Below are positions 53,301 through 61,721 of a stretch of 64,000 bases of DNA, in pieces; positions within the stretch are counted from its first letter, which is position 1; each line of letters starts with the position of its first letter. Source of the DNA: Campylobacterales bacterium. GTDB taxonomy: Bacteria; Campylobacterota; Campylobacteria; Campylobacterales; Hydrogenimonadaceae. The stretch spans positions 40,737-104,736 of the forward strand of contig JALWMA010000082.1 in assembly GCA_027081015.1 (NCBI GenBank). The letters are read 5' to 3'. Below the pieces are notes generated by a model, which was given only the letters and a program-made list of their open reading frames with translations, was not told where the DNA came from and made no database searches. The position numbers and the translations under genes are program-made.

Positions 53301-53576
53301 AGTGGGGATTATTTTTTTGAGCGGCTTTTAAAGCGAGAGGTTAAGAAAAAAGATGGATGTGAAAGAAGCAGGATCGAAAAAGGTTCAAAAGATGATCTGG
53401 AAAGACTACTTCTAATAGCAAAAAATAAAAAACCTATGAAGTTTGAAGTATTTATCGTTCAACCTGGCATGTCAAAAAAAGATACAAGTCCAGAGATTAT
53501 GACATTAATTGGTGTTACTGAAAACTATTTAAAAGATGTTGGCGGGGTTGATTTGAAGGTAATTGTAAATGAGTAA
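50319..53576 (+). CDS. SSL2/Res-type DEAD/DEAH helicase with C-terminal domain of unknown role (possible nuclease)
   Basis: 1085 aa; VMPTGTGKTETML, FIDEAHHSEA, FTATPFRNDG, DMLGEGFDLPQLKIAAFHD, QVAGRFTR; ATGA overlap with methyltransferase. Confidence 0.85.
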   Translation: MRITLPPLEKVYYKKVGHKNIVRQLLSPEIIGEYRFISSNRGYSTIEVDSKQIYLAKELDFCPSEAEYVIKVNKKARDEAIVNSEIKFLKWLKHPLDNEFSTDEILDSWENNFNFIEENTDRHIKGLREPQIAALYSILSHIKVSEEMGIVVMPTGTGKTETMLSTLVSNQCKKILITVPSDALREQIFNKFLTLGLLKQFHIVDNSALYPRVGMIKDKFSSIQELNSFLDESNVVVTTMSMLSNFSSDMLSSMAESFEYIFIDEAHHSEASSWSKVRSSFLKKQIIQFTATPFRNDGKRLDGKIIFNFSLKKAQEQGYFKPIKFISIREYDLEKGDKLIAQKAVERLRKDIANGHNHILMARCENKKRAAEIFQLYEEHEDLSPVLIHSSIANKKEIMASIVNGEHKIIVAVDMLGEGFDLPQLKIAAFHDIRKSLPVTLQVAGRFTRTSLDNDLGEATFIANLADAKVEEELAELYARDADWNILLSDLSAGRTEDKIELDEFIRGFNGLDESKIPFQNIRMAMSAVVYKNNSTSYNLSNFKYGLNGYDKFEYKYEYYNHENNTLVVIYADTNNLEWVNYKEIYELHWELMVLYYDEATKLLYIHSSDKSSLYKDVATSILNKDARLLNELNVFKVFHDISRVTLQNVGLKEFLSKHIRFTMRTGTDVAEALSASMQAKAQKAFLFGTGYKNGEKITLGCSYKGRIWSYSRGNLKDYVKWCNTIGTKIIDPSIDANLILKDTLIPVFVNAIPDKYPISIDWDEGYYEFSDSKTYININGNKISIIDLGLEIDSSRKGEIIFSLRTPFHAINFRQEIIQETDSSTSETFYDYKYEQLSSETIDITIGTKTLPFLDYLKENPITVWFADGSSLQGNKFVELKQLIQPYPNEKLIAWNWEGVDIKKEAQGVELLVTDSIQYRMIETLKEDDLDIIYDDDGPGEIADIVTVKETDDEIYIRFYHLKYAHGEAVGKRVADFYEVCGQAQKSIHWKHKSGDYFFERLLKREVKKKDGCERSRIEKGSKDDLERLLLIAKNKKPMKFEVFIVQPGMSKKDTSPEIMTLIGVTENYLKDVGGVDLKVIVNE

Positions 53577-53587
53577 AGGAAAATGAT

Positions 53588-53919
53588 ATGCCACTAACAA
53601 GAGAAAAAGCCCTCCAATACCTTCGAGACTCGTTTCAAAACCCCAGCGTTGATTTCCGTGAAGACCAATGGGAGTCCATCGACGCGGTAGTGAATCAAAA
53701 CAAAAAAGTTCTCGTCGAACTAAAAAGCAGGTGCCGGTCAATACACCCATTTTGGCGACAACGGCAATGGCAAATAACCGCACCATCCTCGACGACACCC
53801 TACCCGGCGATCCGATAGAACGGACTATTGTATATAAAGCACCTTTTGCCAAGTGTGACAGAGAAGAGGATTATGAGGTGGCTTGGGCGGAGTTTGAGAA
53901 GAGGAGGCGTGCAAATTAG
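53588..53919 (+). pseudogene. Chimeric relic: RecQ-like helicase N-terminus, RecQ motif III fragment, then methyltransferase C-terminus
   Basis: MPLTREKALQYLRDSFQNPSVDFREDQWESIDAVVNQNKKVLV, frame change, VNTPILATTAMANNR, then TILDDTLPGDPIERTIVYKAPFAKCDREEDYEVAWAEFEKRRRAN (near-identical to the end of 45496..50322). Confidence 0.75.
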
Positions 53920-53929
53920 ATCGATAGTG

Positions 53930-53958
53930 TTGGAAAAATAGAGAAATAGTTGTATAAT
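53930..53958 (+). promoter_or_regulatory. Sigma70-like promoter for the abiE-led operon
   Basis: TTGGAA (53930-53935), 17 nt spacer, TATAAT (53953-53958). Confidence 0.6.
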
Positions 53959-53969
53959 CATGCATGGAT

Positions 53970-53988
53970 AATAGAAAATATTTCTATT
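53970..53988. promoter_or_regulatory. Inverted repeat, candidate AbiEi operator
   Basis: AATAGAAA-ATA-TTTCTATT immediately upstream of the AbiEi start. Confidence 0.45.
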
Positions 53989-53991
53989 TAG

Positions 53992-54654
53992 ATGTCACAA
54001 AGGACAAAAGTGAGCGATTTGGTTGAAAAATCTCTTCAGCGATACCCCGTCGTCGATTACGCCACCGTCAAAACCATTCTTGCCCAAAGCGGTTACAAAT
54101 ACATCAACGACAAAATCAAATATATGAAGAAGCAGGGGCTTTTAATACCGCTAAAGCGGGGGCTTTATGTCTATCGTTCGCCCTATGTTGATTCGACCAT
54201 TTCCAAAGAGATCATCGCCAACAACCTGCTGGGGCCTTCGTATATCTCTTTTGAATATGCGCTCAGCTATTATGGCCTCATACCCGAACGGGTCGAGGAG
54301 GTTACCTCCGCCACGACAAAAAGGGCCAAAAGTTTCTCCACGCCCTATGGCGTCTTTAGTTATCGGCATATCGATCCGGCTCTCTTTGCCTTGGGCGTCA
54401 GGATCGAATCCTCAAGACGGGGGAATTTCATGATCGCTTCCAAAGAGAAGGCGCTGTGTGATCAGGTTTTGATAACCAGAGGCGTCAAGATCGCTTCCAA
54501 AAAGGCGATGCGGATCCTGCTGGAGAAGGATTTGCGAATAGATATGGATGAGCTGCCCGGTTTCGATCTGGAGATCGTAAAACGTTATGCTGACATTTCG
54601 AAGTCTAAAAGGGCGGAGTTTTTGCATAGAGTGCTGGAGGATATGGTCGAATGA
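53992..54654 (+). CDS. abiEi: AbiEi-type antitoxin/transcriptional regulator (type IV TA)
   Basis: 220 aa; wHTH N-terminus, LKRGLYVYRSPYVD, LLGPSYISFEYALSYYGLIPERVEEVTSATTKRAKSFSTPYG; alternative GTG start at 54010 with better RBS. Confidence 0.88.
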   Translation: MSQRTKVSDLVEKSLQRYPVVDYATVKTILAQSGYKYINDKIKYMKKQGLLIPLKRGLYVYRSPYVDSTISKEIIANNLLGPSYISFEYALSYYGLIPERVEEVTSATTKRAKSFSTPYGVFSYRHIDPALFALGVRIESSRRGNFMIASKEKALCDQVLITRGVKIASKKAMRILLEKDLRIDMDELPGFDLEIVKRYADISKSKRAEFLHRVLEDMVE

Positions 54655-55517
54655 ACATCGTCGAGCAGATGCTTTTGAAATATGAGATAGAGAGCGAAGA
54701 CGATCTCATCAACGCTCTCAAAGAGGTCTACCAGGAGATAGCCCTTTTGGGGTTGTATCGTGGCGGGTTCTTTCAAAAAGCCGCATTTTACGGCGGAACC
54801 GCACTACGGATACTCTATGGCCTGGAGAGATTTTCGGAGGATTTGGATTTTTCACTGCTGAACAAGGATCGAAGTTTTGACATTGAGGCATATTTTCCGC
54901 ATATCATCGATGAGTTTGACGCCTTGGGCATCCAAATGACCCTGAGCAAAAAGAGAAAATCTGGGGATAACGACATAGAATCGGCCTTTTTGAAAAACGG
55001 TACCTCCATCCACACACTGAACATCGAGACAGGTAGCTTACCGAATATTTTAAACGGTATTCACGGCGGCAAGAAGATAAAGATCAAGCTTGAAGTAGAT
55101 AAAAACCCGCCAATGAAATTCAAAACCGAAGTGCATACGCTGCTGATGCCGACGACTTTCAATATCGTGGCCATGACACTTCCCGATCTTTATGCCGGAA
55201 AGTTGCATGCTCTTTTGTTCAGAGGATGGAAGAACAGGGTGAAGGGAAGAGACTGGTACGATTTCGAGTGGTATGTGAAACGGGGCGTGAAGGTCAATCT
55301 CGAACATCTTCAGGAGAGGATGATCGAAAGCGGAAACTTGGATAGAGGTGATAAACTTACCAAAGAGAAGCTTCAAACGTTGCTGAAAGAGAAGATCGAA
55401 ACCCTTGACGTGGAAAAGGCGAAGCAGGAGGTGCAGGTGTTCGTCAAAGATCGCTCAAGTCTCGATTTTTGGTCCAGAGACTATTTCAGGCTTTTGGCCA
55501 AGAGGGTTGTCGCATGA
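54651..55517 (+). CDS. abiEii: AbiEii-type nucleotidyltransferase toxin
   Basis: 288 aa; FYGGTALRILYGLERFSEDLDFSL; ATGA overlap with abiEi. Confidence 0.9.
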   Translation: MNIVEQMLLKYEIESEDDLINALKEVYQEIALLGLYRGGFFQKAAFYGGTALRILYGLERFSEDLDFSLLNKDRSFDIEAYFPHIIDEFDALGIQMTLSKKRKSGDNDIESAFLKNGTSIHTLNIETGSLPNILNGIHGGKKIKIKLEVDKNPPMKFKTEVHTLLMPTTFNIVAMTLPDLYAGKLHALLFRGWKNRVKGRDWYDFEWYVKRGVKVNLEHLQERMIESGNLDRGDKLTKEKLQTLLKEKIETLDVEKAKQEVQVFVKDRSSLDFWSRDYFRLLAKRVVA

Positions 55518-58500
55518 TCCCCTCCATCCTCTCCACCCAAACGATTCAAGGGCTCAAAACCTTCCTCTCTACGACTTTTCACAGCACCACACCCGCCTTT
55601 TCCGGCGCGATCGAGCGATTTGTGGAGGAGGAGGGCAACCTCTTCAAAGGGCCCTATATCTCCATTGCGCTCCCTTTTCAGAAAGGCAGGATAAATAAGC
55701 GATTTTTCCCTGAGATATTGAGCGAATCGTTCGTGCCCTACTATCATCAGGAGCTGGCTTTCGAACGACTGAGCGGCGAGCGTCCACAGCCTACGCTCGT
55801 GGCGACGGGGACGGGATCGGGCAAGACCGAATCGTTCATGTATCCCATTTTGGAGTATTGCCGACAAACCAAGGCGCAGCGGGGCATCAAGGCGATCGTC
55901 ATCTACCCCATGAACGCCTTGGCGACCGACCAGGCGAAACGTTTCGCCAAGGCGATTGCCTCTTCTGCGGCGCTGGATGGCGTGCGAGTGGGGCTCTTCG
56001 TCGGGGGTGACGAGGGAGAGAGACATAGCCGCATGAGCAGAGAGTACGTCATCACCGACAAGGATATTCTGCGCCGTGACCCGCCGGATGTTTTGCTTAC
56101 CAACTACAAGATGCTGGACTTCCTGCTGATGCGACCCAAAGATCAGCCGCTCTGGCGATACAACATCGGCACCGGTGTACTGAAGTATCTGGCGGTGGAC
56201 GAGATCCATACTTTCGACGGAGCCCAAGGGACCGACCTGGCGTCACTGCTGCGGCGGTTGCGGGCGAAGCTACAGATAGAAAAGGGTGTACTGGGGTGCA
56301 TCGGAACCTCCGCGACCCTGGGAACGGAGGGGAGCGAATCGATCCGAAAATTCGCCACGACCGTCTTTTCGGAGGTGTTCGACGAATCTTCGGTCATCAC
56401 CGAATATCGGATCGATGCGGAGGAGTTCCTGACGGACGTGGAGAACGACTACTACAACTTCCCAGGCGTAGAGAGCCTGGAGGCGCTTGCGTTCGAGAAT
56501 TACGACGGGATGGAGAGCTATCTGAAGGCGCAATGTCGCCTCTGGTTCATGGAGGAGCCGGAGGATATCGACGCAACGGCCTTCAGGGTGGATCTGGGTC
56601 GGCGCCTCAAGGAGCTTTCGCTTTTCAAGCTGCTGCTTCGTCATGCCGGAGGGGCGATCGTCTCCAAAAAGCGACTCATCGACATCTTTCGGCGCCATAT
56701 CCCCGCCCAGCGAGTGGGAGACCGTTACTACGAAGCGCTCATAGACTCTTTGCTGGCGCTGCTCTCTTGGGCGCGAGGTGAGCCTTTGGGGTCCTATCTG
56801 CCGCCCTTTTTGCATCTGAGACTGCAGCTCTGGGTGCGGGAGTTGACGCGGATGGTAGGAAGCCTGGAGGCGGAGCCGAAAATCCGCTTCTCCCATGATC
56901 TGAGCGGCAAAGAGACACAAAAGCACCATCCGCTGATCCATTGCCGTGAATGTCATGCCATGGGTTGGGGAGGCTACAAAAAAGAGAGTGACGACGAACT
57001 GCTGGGCGATCTGGATACCTTCTACAAAGTCTTCTTCGCGCGCGATCCGAGACTTCGGTTTATATTTCCCGTGGAGAAGGGGTTTAAACCGGAGCGCGGG
57101 CTTGTTTATTACATTGACATAGCCACGGGCCGAGAGGCACTGGATGATGCTCCCGCCGAAGAGAAGTTGCTGATATGGCAGAGCGACACCAGGGTGGAAG
57201 GGAAACCGCGAAGCCACAACGACTGCCCCTTTTGCGGCAACAAAAACGCGCTGACGATCCTGGGGGCGCGGGCGGCGAGTCTGAGTAGCGTGATGATCGG
57301 CGAGAGCTTCGCCAGTGCTTGGAACGACGACAAAAAGATGATCACCTTTTCCGACTCGGTGCAGGATGCGGCACATCGGGCGGGCTTTTTCGGGGCACGC
57401 AGCTGGCAGTTTACGATGCGGATGGTAATGCAGCAGGCGCTGGAGCAGAGAAAAGAGCCGGTCAAAATGTCTGAATTTTCGCGACAGGTAGCCGGGTATT
57501 GGCGTGCGAAGCTGGGAAGCGAGGAGCGCTATGTCGGCACGATGATAGCTCCAGATATGACATGGCTAAAAGACTACGATACGCTGCAGCAAAGCGGCAA
57601 GCTACCCCAGGGAAGCGATATCGTTCGTCTCGTAGATGAGCGTCTCGACTGGCATATCTGCAGCGAATACGGCTATCGAAGTCACATCGGGCGAACGCTG
57701 GAGCGTTCGGGAGCCTCGACGGTGCGCTTCGTGGGAATCGAGGCCCTTGTCGCGCGACTGCTGCCGAGGGTGCAAAATGATTTCGAAGCGCTACGGGATG
57801 TGGATGAAACAGCGCTGGGACGCTTTCTCTATGGATTGCTGCAACACATGCGCAAACAGGGTGCCATTGACAGTCATCATCTCGGCACCTACCTGAGCAC
57901 CGGCGGCAATCTGTATGCCTTCACAAAATATCAGCATCTCTATATGCCTTCATTTACCTTTCGTTCCCGATCTCCCGCCTTTTTGACGACGGGCAAATTT
58001 CAAAGCTTCGAACGGATTCACCACAAATCGGGAAGTGCATGGTGCGACGCATGGGCAATCGCCCATTTTCATGATAAAAATCTCCTGATCGGCGGATATG
58101 TCGAGGCGCTCTATCGGCGGGTGATGGAAGCGATGGTAGAAGAGCGAATCGCCGTGGAGAAAGAGGTTTTGGGTGCACCGGTCTGGGGGCTGAGCGCTGA
58201 AAAACTCTGGGTCGATCCGCACGTGGAGAGGTTCCTCTGCGATCGCTGCGGCGATGTGTTGATGGCGGCCAAAGCCGATGCCGGGTGGGCCGAAAGGCTC
58301 TGCTGCCTGCGCAAAGGGTGCGGCGGACATTATGAGCGTGATGAGATGGAGAGGGACTACTACCGCACCCTCTATCGCTATGGCGATGTGGAGCGAATCG
58401 TAGCCAAGGAGCATACGGGATTGTTGGAGCGCAAGGACCGTGAGCGGATCGAACGGGCCTTCATCGAAAGAACTTCCCGGGAGCCTTGGAAACCCAACCT

Positions 58501-61500
58501 GCTTTCGGCGACACCGACTCTGGAAATGGGGATCGACATCGGCGATCTGGGCAATGTACTGCTCTGCTCCACACCGCCGACCGGGGCAAGCTATCTGCAG
58601 CGCATCGGAAGGGCGGGGCGGAAAGACGGCAACGCCCTCAATGCCACGGTGGCCAATGCGCAGCCTCACGATCTCTATTTTTACAGCGAACCGATGGAGA
58701 TGATGCAAGGAAAGATCGAATCTCCCGGTGTCTTCATCGATGCGTCGGCTATCTTGCAACGGCAGTTTCTGGCCTATTGCCTGGATCGCTGGGTTTCGGA
58801 GAAAAAGGTGGAGCCGTCACAGATCCCAGGCAAACTCTCCGGCGTGCTGAATGCCGTCAAGTCCAGAAACATGGAGAAGTTTCCCATCAATCTGATTCGC
58901 TACATCGAAGAGCATGTCGAAAGACTCTTGGAGGATTTCTTTGGCCTCTACAAGGGTGAGCTTCATGTAAAAACGATCGAAGAGCTGAAACTCTTCGCCA
59001 TGGGCCATGCCGAGGAGGTGCGCACGAAGGATCTGCCCGACGAGCTCAAAGAATCGATGTCGCTGAGTTACAAGATCTTGCACAAGTTGGAGGTGATGAT
59101 CGCCGAGCAGAATGCGTTGGGGCAGAGAATCGACACGCTGCGAAAGAAGATCAAGGCACACATGAAACTGGAAGCGAGAGACAAAGATTGGGAAGAGCGG
59201 CTCAGAGAGTACGAAAGAGAGCTAAACGGGTTGCGGTCGGTCAGAATCGCCGTAAACCGAAAAGAGACGTTCGAATTCTTTACGAACGAGGGACTGCTGC
59301 CCAACTACGCTTTCCCCGAAAGCGGTGTGGTGCTCAAATCGATCATCTACCGGCGCAAAGAGAAGATCGAAGGGAGTGATGGCGCCGGATACGAGACCTT
59401 CACCTTCGAATACGAACGGCCAGGTAGCAGCGCCATCAGCGAACTGGCGCCCAACAACCGATTCTATGCCGGCGGGCGGAGAGTGCGCATCGACCAGATC
59501 GATATGAAGGTCAGCGAGATCGAGACGTGGCGCTTCTGTGATCGCTGCTCCTATAGCGAAAAGGAGTTGGGGGAACCCTCCCGTGAGTGTCCCCGTTGCG
59601 GCAGCAAAGGGTGGGCCGATATCGGACAAAAAAGGGAGTTGATTCGCCTGCGGCAGGTGATGGCGACGACCAACGACCGCCAAAGCCGCCTGACAGACGA
59701 TGCGGAGCAGAGAGAGCCGCTATTTTACACCAAACAGCTTTTGATCGACATCGATCGAGAACAGATCGAAGAGGCTTGGAGGACAAGGAGCGAGAGTGTC
59801 CCTTTCGGGTTCGAGTTTGTGCGCAAAGCCCATTTTAAAGAGATCAATTTCGGAGAGTTTTCGCTCCAGGGTGACGAAGTGACGATCGCGGGCAAACAGA
59901 TGCCGAGACAGGGCTTCGTGATCTGTCGATGTTGCGGCAAAGTGCAGGAACGTCGACCGGAGGATCCGAAATTCAAACCGGTACATACCTATTTTTGCGA
60001 ATGTACCGACCCGAAAGATCCGGACAATTTTGTCGAGTCGCTCTATCTTTATCGTGATTTCGACTCCGAGGCGATTCGTATGTTGCTACCTATGACCGAC
60101 ATGGCGATCGATGAAGAGAAGCTCTATTCGTTGATTGCGGCGTTTCAGATGGGATTGAAGATCTATTTCCACGGCGCGGTGGATCATCTGCGTGTCGGCT
60201 TGCACGAAGAGGGAGTGGCCGGGGAAGAGTACCGCAAACAGTTCCTGGTGCTCTACGACACTATTCCGGGAGGAACCGGCTATCTGCGGCAGCTGATGCG
60301 CCAGGAGCATCCGATTTTTGAAGTGTTGGAATTGGCGTTGGATCGACTGAACGGTTGCGTCTGTAACGAGGATCCGGAAAAAGACGGGTGCTACCGCTGC
60401 ATCTACGCCTATCGCAACAATTTCGATCGGCCTTTTGTTTCCAGGGAGGCGGCCAAAAAAATCATCAAAGAGATCCTGGTGTACCGAAACGAAGTCGAAA
60501 AAACGGGTACCCTCAGTGAAGTTTCGATCGGCGGGCTTTTCGACAGTGAGCTCGAAGCTATCTTTTTGAAAAAGCTTGCCGCCTATTCCCATGGGGAGAT
60601 CAGGGCGAAGTTGCGAAAACAGACGACACGAAATAAAAAGCCCGGCTATTTGCTGGAGTTGGGCGATCGGCGATACGAAATCGAACAGCAGGTAACTCTG
60701 GGAGAGAAGGAGGGTGTGGCAAGTCCTTCGAGGGCCGATTTCGTTCTCTATCCCGAGAAGGGACGGCTCATTGTCATCTTTATGGACGGATACGCGTATC
60801 ATCAGGAGCGCGTCGACGAGGACAGCGCCCAGCGCATGGCTATCGTAGCAAGTAAAAACTACCGCGTTTGGAGCTTGACCTGGGACGACCTTGAAAGTGA
60901 CGGGATTGAGGACGAGAAATGTCACAACTTCCTGGGGGATCGTTATCTCAATCCCATGCTGTTTAAAAACCTCTGTAGCGATACGGGATTTACACAACGC
61001 AACAGTTTCGAATGGCTGATGGAGCTGTTGCTGGAGGAGGATGAGGCGGTTTGGCGAAAGCGGGCATCGGCTGCCGCCCTTTCGATGATGCAGGGTGTCG
61101 TAAACAAAGGGGATGCCTTCTGGGAAAGCCTGCTTCGAAAGGTTCCGATACAGATACGGGAGATGCTGGAAGATCTCGACGGGAGATTTGTGGGTGGCAA
61201 AAAAGAGTTTTTGACCGTCGAAGTGGATACCTTGGCGGTATTGGAGGGGTCGGCTCCGAAAAACGATAGCGTAACGGGCCTCTTGTACCTGGATGATCGT
61301 GAAGGGGTGGGAAAGGCGACCTGGGCGGGTGTTTTGAGACTGTTCAATCTCTTTCAGTTCCTGCCCTTGTCGTTTTGGACGACAAAACGGGGCCTTCAGA
61401 ATGGCATGTATGACGCGCTGTTGTTATCGGCGGATAAAGAGGAGCGACCGCACGAGGAGTGGGCCATAGTTTACGAAGAGGCTCTGGACGATGCGAAACC

Positions 61501-61720
61501 GTTGGTGAAAAAGTTGATGGAAGCTGGTGTTCCCATCCCGGAGGTGGGGTATGAAATCGTGGATGAAAAAGGGGTGGTTCTCGCGGATGCGGAATTGGCG
61601 TGGCCGAATGTCAAAGTGGCGGTGGTATGGAACAAGGACGATGTTTCTCTCCCCGATTGGAAATTTTTTGCCATCGGTGAAAGTGATGAACTGATCAAAG
61701 CTTTGAAAGAGAGGGGTTGA
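55514..61720 (+). CDS. Giant DEAD/DEAH helicase with DUF1998-like module and Vsr/DUF559-like C-terminal domain (DruE/DrmA/DpdJ-like)
   Basis: About 2068 aa; VATGTGSGKTESFMYPILEY, AVDEIHTFDGAQGTDLASLLRRLR, SATPTLEMGIDIGDLGNVLLCSTPPTGASYLQRIGRAGRKDGNALN; multiple CxxC pairs; YDTIPGGTGYLRQL; FDSELEAIFLKKL...ADFVLYPEKGRLIVIFMDGYAYH. Confidence 0.87.
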   Translation: MIPSILSTQTIQGLKTFLSTTFHSTTPAFSGAIERFVEEEGNLFKGPYISIALPFQKGRINKRFFPEILSESFVPYYHQELAFERLSGERPQPTLVATGTGSGKTESFMYPILEYCRQTKAQRGIKAIVIYPMNALATDQAKRFAKAIASSAALDGVRVGLFVGGDEGERHSRMSREYVITDKDILRRDPPDVLLTNYKMLDFLLMRPKDQPLWRYNIGTGVLKYLAVDEIHTFDGAQGTDLASLLRRLRAKLQIEKGVLGCIGTSATLGTEGSESIRKFATTVFSEVFDESSVITEYRIDAEEFLTDVENDYYNFPGVESLEALAFENYDGMESYLKAQCRLWFMEEPEDIDATAFRVDLGRRLKELSLFKLLLRHAGGAIVSKKRLIDIFRRHIPAQRVGDRYYEALIDSLLALLSWARGEPLGSYLPPFLHLRLQLWVRELTRMVGSLEAEPKIRFSHDLSGKETQKHHPLIHCRECHAMGWGGYKKESDDELLGDLDTFYKVFFARDPRLRFIFPVEKGFKPERGLVYYIDIATGREALDDAPAEEKLLIWQSDTRVEGKPRSHNDCPFCGNKNALTILGARAASLSSVMIGESFASAWNDDKKMITFSDSVQDAAHRAGFFGARSWQFTMRMVMQQALEQRKEPVKMSEFSRQVAGYWRAKLGSEERYVGTMIAPDMTWLKDYDTLQQSGKLPQGSDIVRLVDERLDWHICSEYGYRSHIGRTLERSGASTVRFVGIEALVARLLPRVQNDFEALRDVDETALGRFLYGLLQHMRKQGAIDSHHLGTYLSTGGNLYAFTKYQHLYMPSFTFRSRSPAFLTTGKFQSFERIHHKSGSAWCDAWAIAHFHDKNLLIGGYVEALYRRVMEAMVEERIAVEKEVLGAPVWGLSAEKLWVDPHVERFLCDRCGDVLMAAKADAGWAERLCCLRKGCGGHYERDEMERDYYRTLYRYGDVERIVAKEHTGLLERKDRERIERAFIERTSREPWKPNLLSATPTLEMGIDIGDLGNVLLCSTPPTGASYLQRIGRAGRKDGNALNATVANAQPHDLYFYSEPMEMMQGKIESPGVFIDASAILQRQFLAYCLDRWVSEKKVEPSQIPGKLSGVLNAVKSRNMEKFPINLIRYIEEHVERLLEDFFGLYKGELHVKTIEELKLFAMGHAEEVRTKDLPDELKESMSLSYKILHKLEVMIAEQNALGQRIDTLRKKIKAHMKLEARDKDWEERLREYERELNGLRSVRIAVNRKETFEFFTNEGLLPNYAFPESGVVLKSIIYRRKEKIEGSDGAGYETFTFEYERPGSSAISELAPNNRFYAGGRRVRIDQIDMKVSEIETWRFCDRCSYSEKELGEPSRECPRCGSKGWADIGQKRELIRLRQVMATTNDRQSRLTDDAEQREPLFYTKQLLIDIDREQIEEAWRTRSESVPFGFEFVRKAHFKEINFGEFSLQGDEVTIAGKQMPRQGFVICRCCGKVQERRPEDPKFKPVHTYFCECTDPKDPDNFVESLYLYRDFDSEAIRMLLPMTDMAIDEEKLYSLIAAFQMGLKIYFHGAVDHLRVGLHEEGVAGEEYRKQFLVLYDTIPGGTGYLRQLMRQEHPIFEVLELALDRLNGCVCNEDPEKDGCYRCIYAYRNNFDRPFVSREAAKKIIKEILVYRNEVEKTGTLSEVSIGGLFDSELEAIFLKKLAAYSHGEIRAKLRKQTTRNKKPGYLLELGDRRYEIEQQVTLGEKEGVASPSRADFVLYPEKGRLIVIFMDGYAYHQERVDEDSAQRMAIVASKNYRVWSLTWDDLESDGIEDEKCHNFLGDRYLNPMLFKNLCSDTGFTQRNSFEWLMELLLEEDEAVWRKRASAAALSMMQGVVNKGDAFWESLLRKVPIQIREMLEDLDGRFVGGKKEFLTVEVDTLAVLEGSAPKNDSVTGLLYLDDREGVGKATWAGVLRLFNLFQFLPLSFWTTKRGLQNGMYDALLLSADKEERPHEEWAIVYEEALDDAKPLVKKLMEAGVPIPEVGYEIVDEKGVVLADAELAWPNVKVAVVWNKDDVSLPDWKFFAIGESDELIKALKERG

Positions 61721-61721
61721 A

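Noticed and set aside
53668-53919. 83-aa and 76-aa ORFs as genuine small proteins
   Set aside because: Both are pieces of the RecQ/methyltransferase chimera in different frames, better explained as a relic.
41467-55517. Possible Dpd (7-deazaguanine DNA modification) system because queF lies beside SNF2/RecQ/DUF1998-type helicases
   Set aside because: No dpdA-like transglycosylase or preQ0-to-DNA insertion gene is visible; queF is a core queuosine gene and precedes the composition break at ~42.47 kb.
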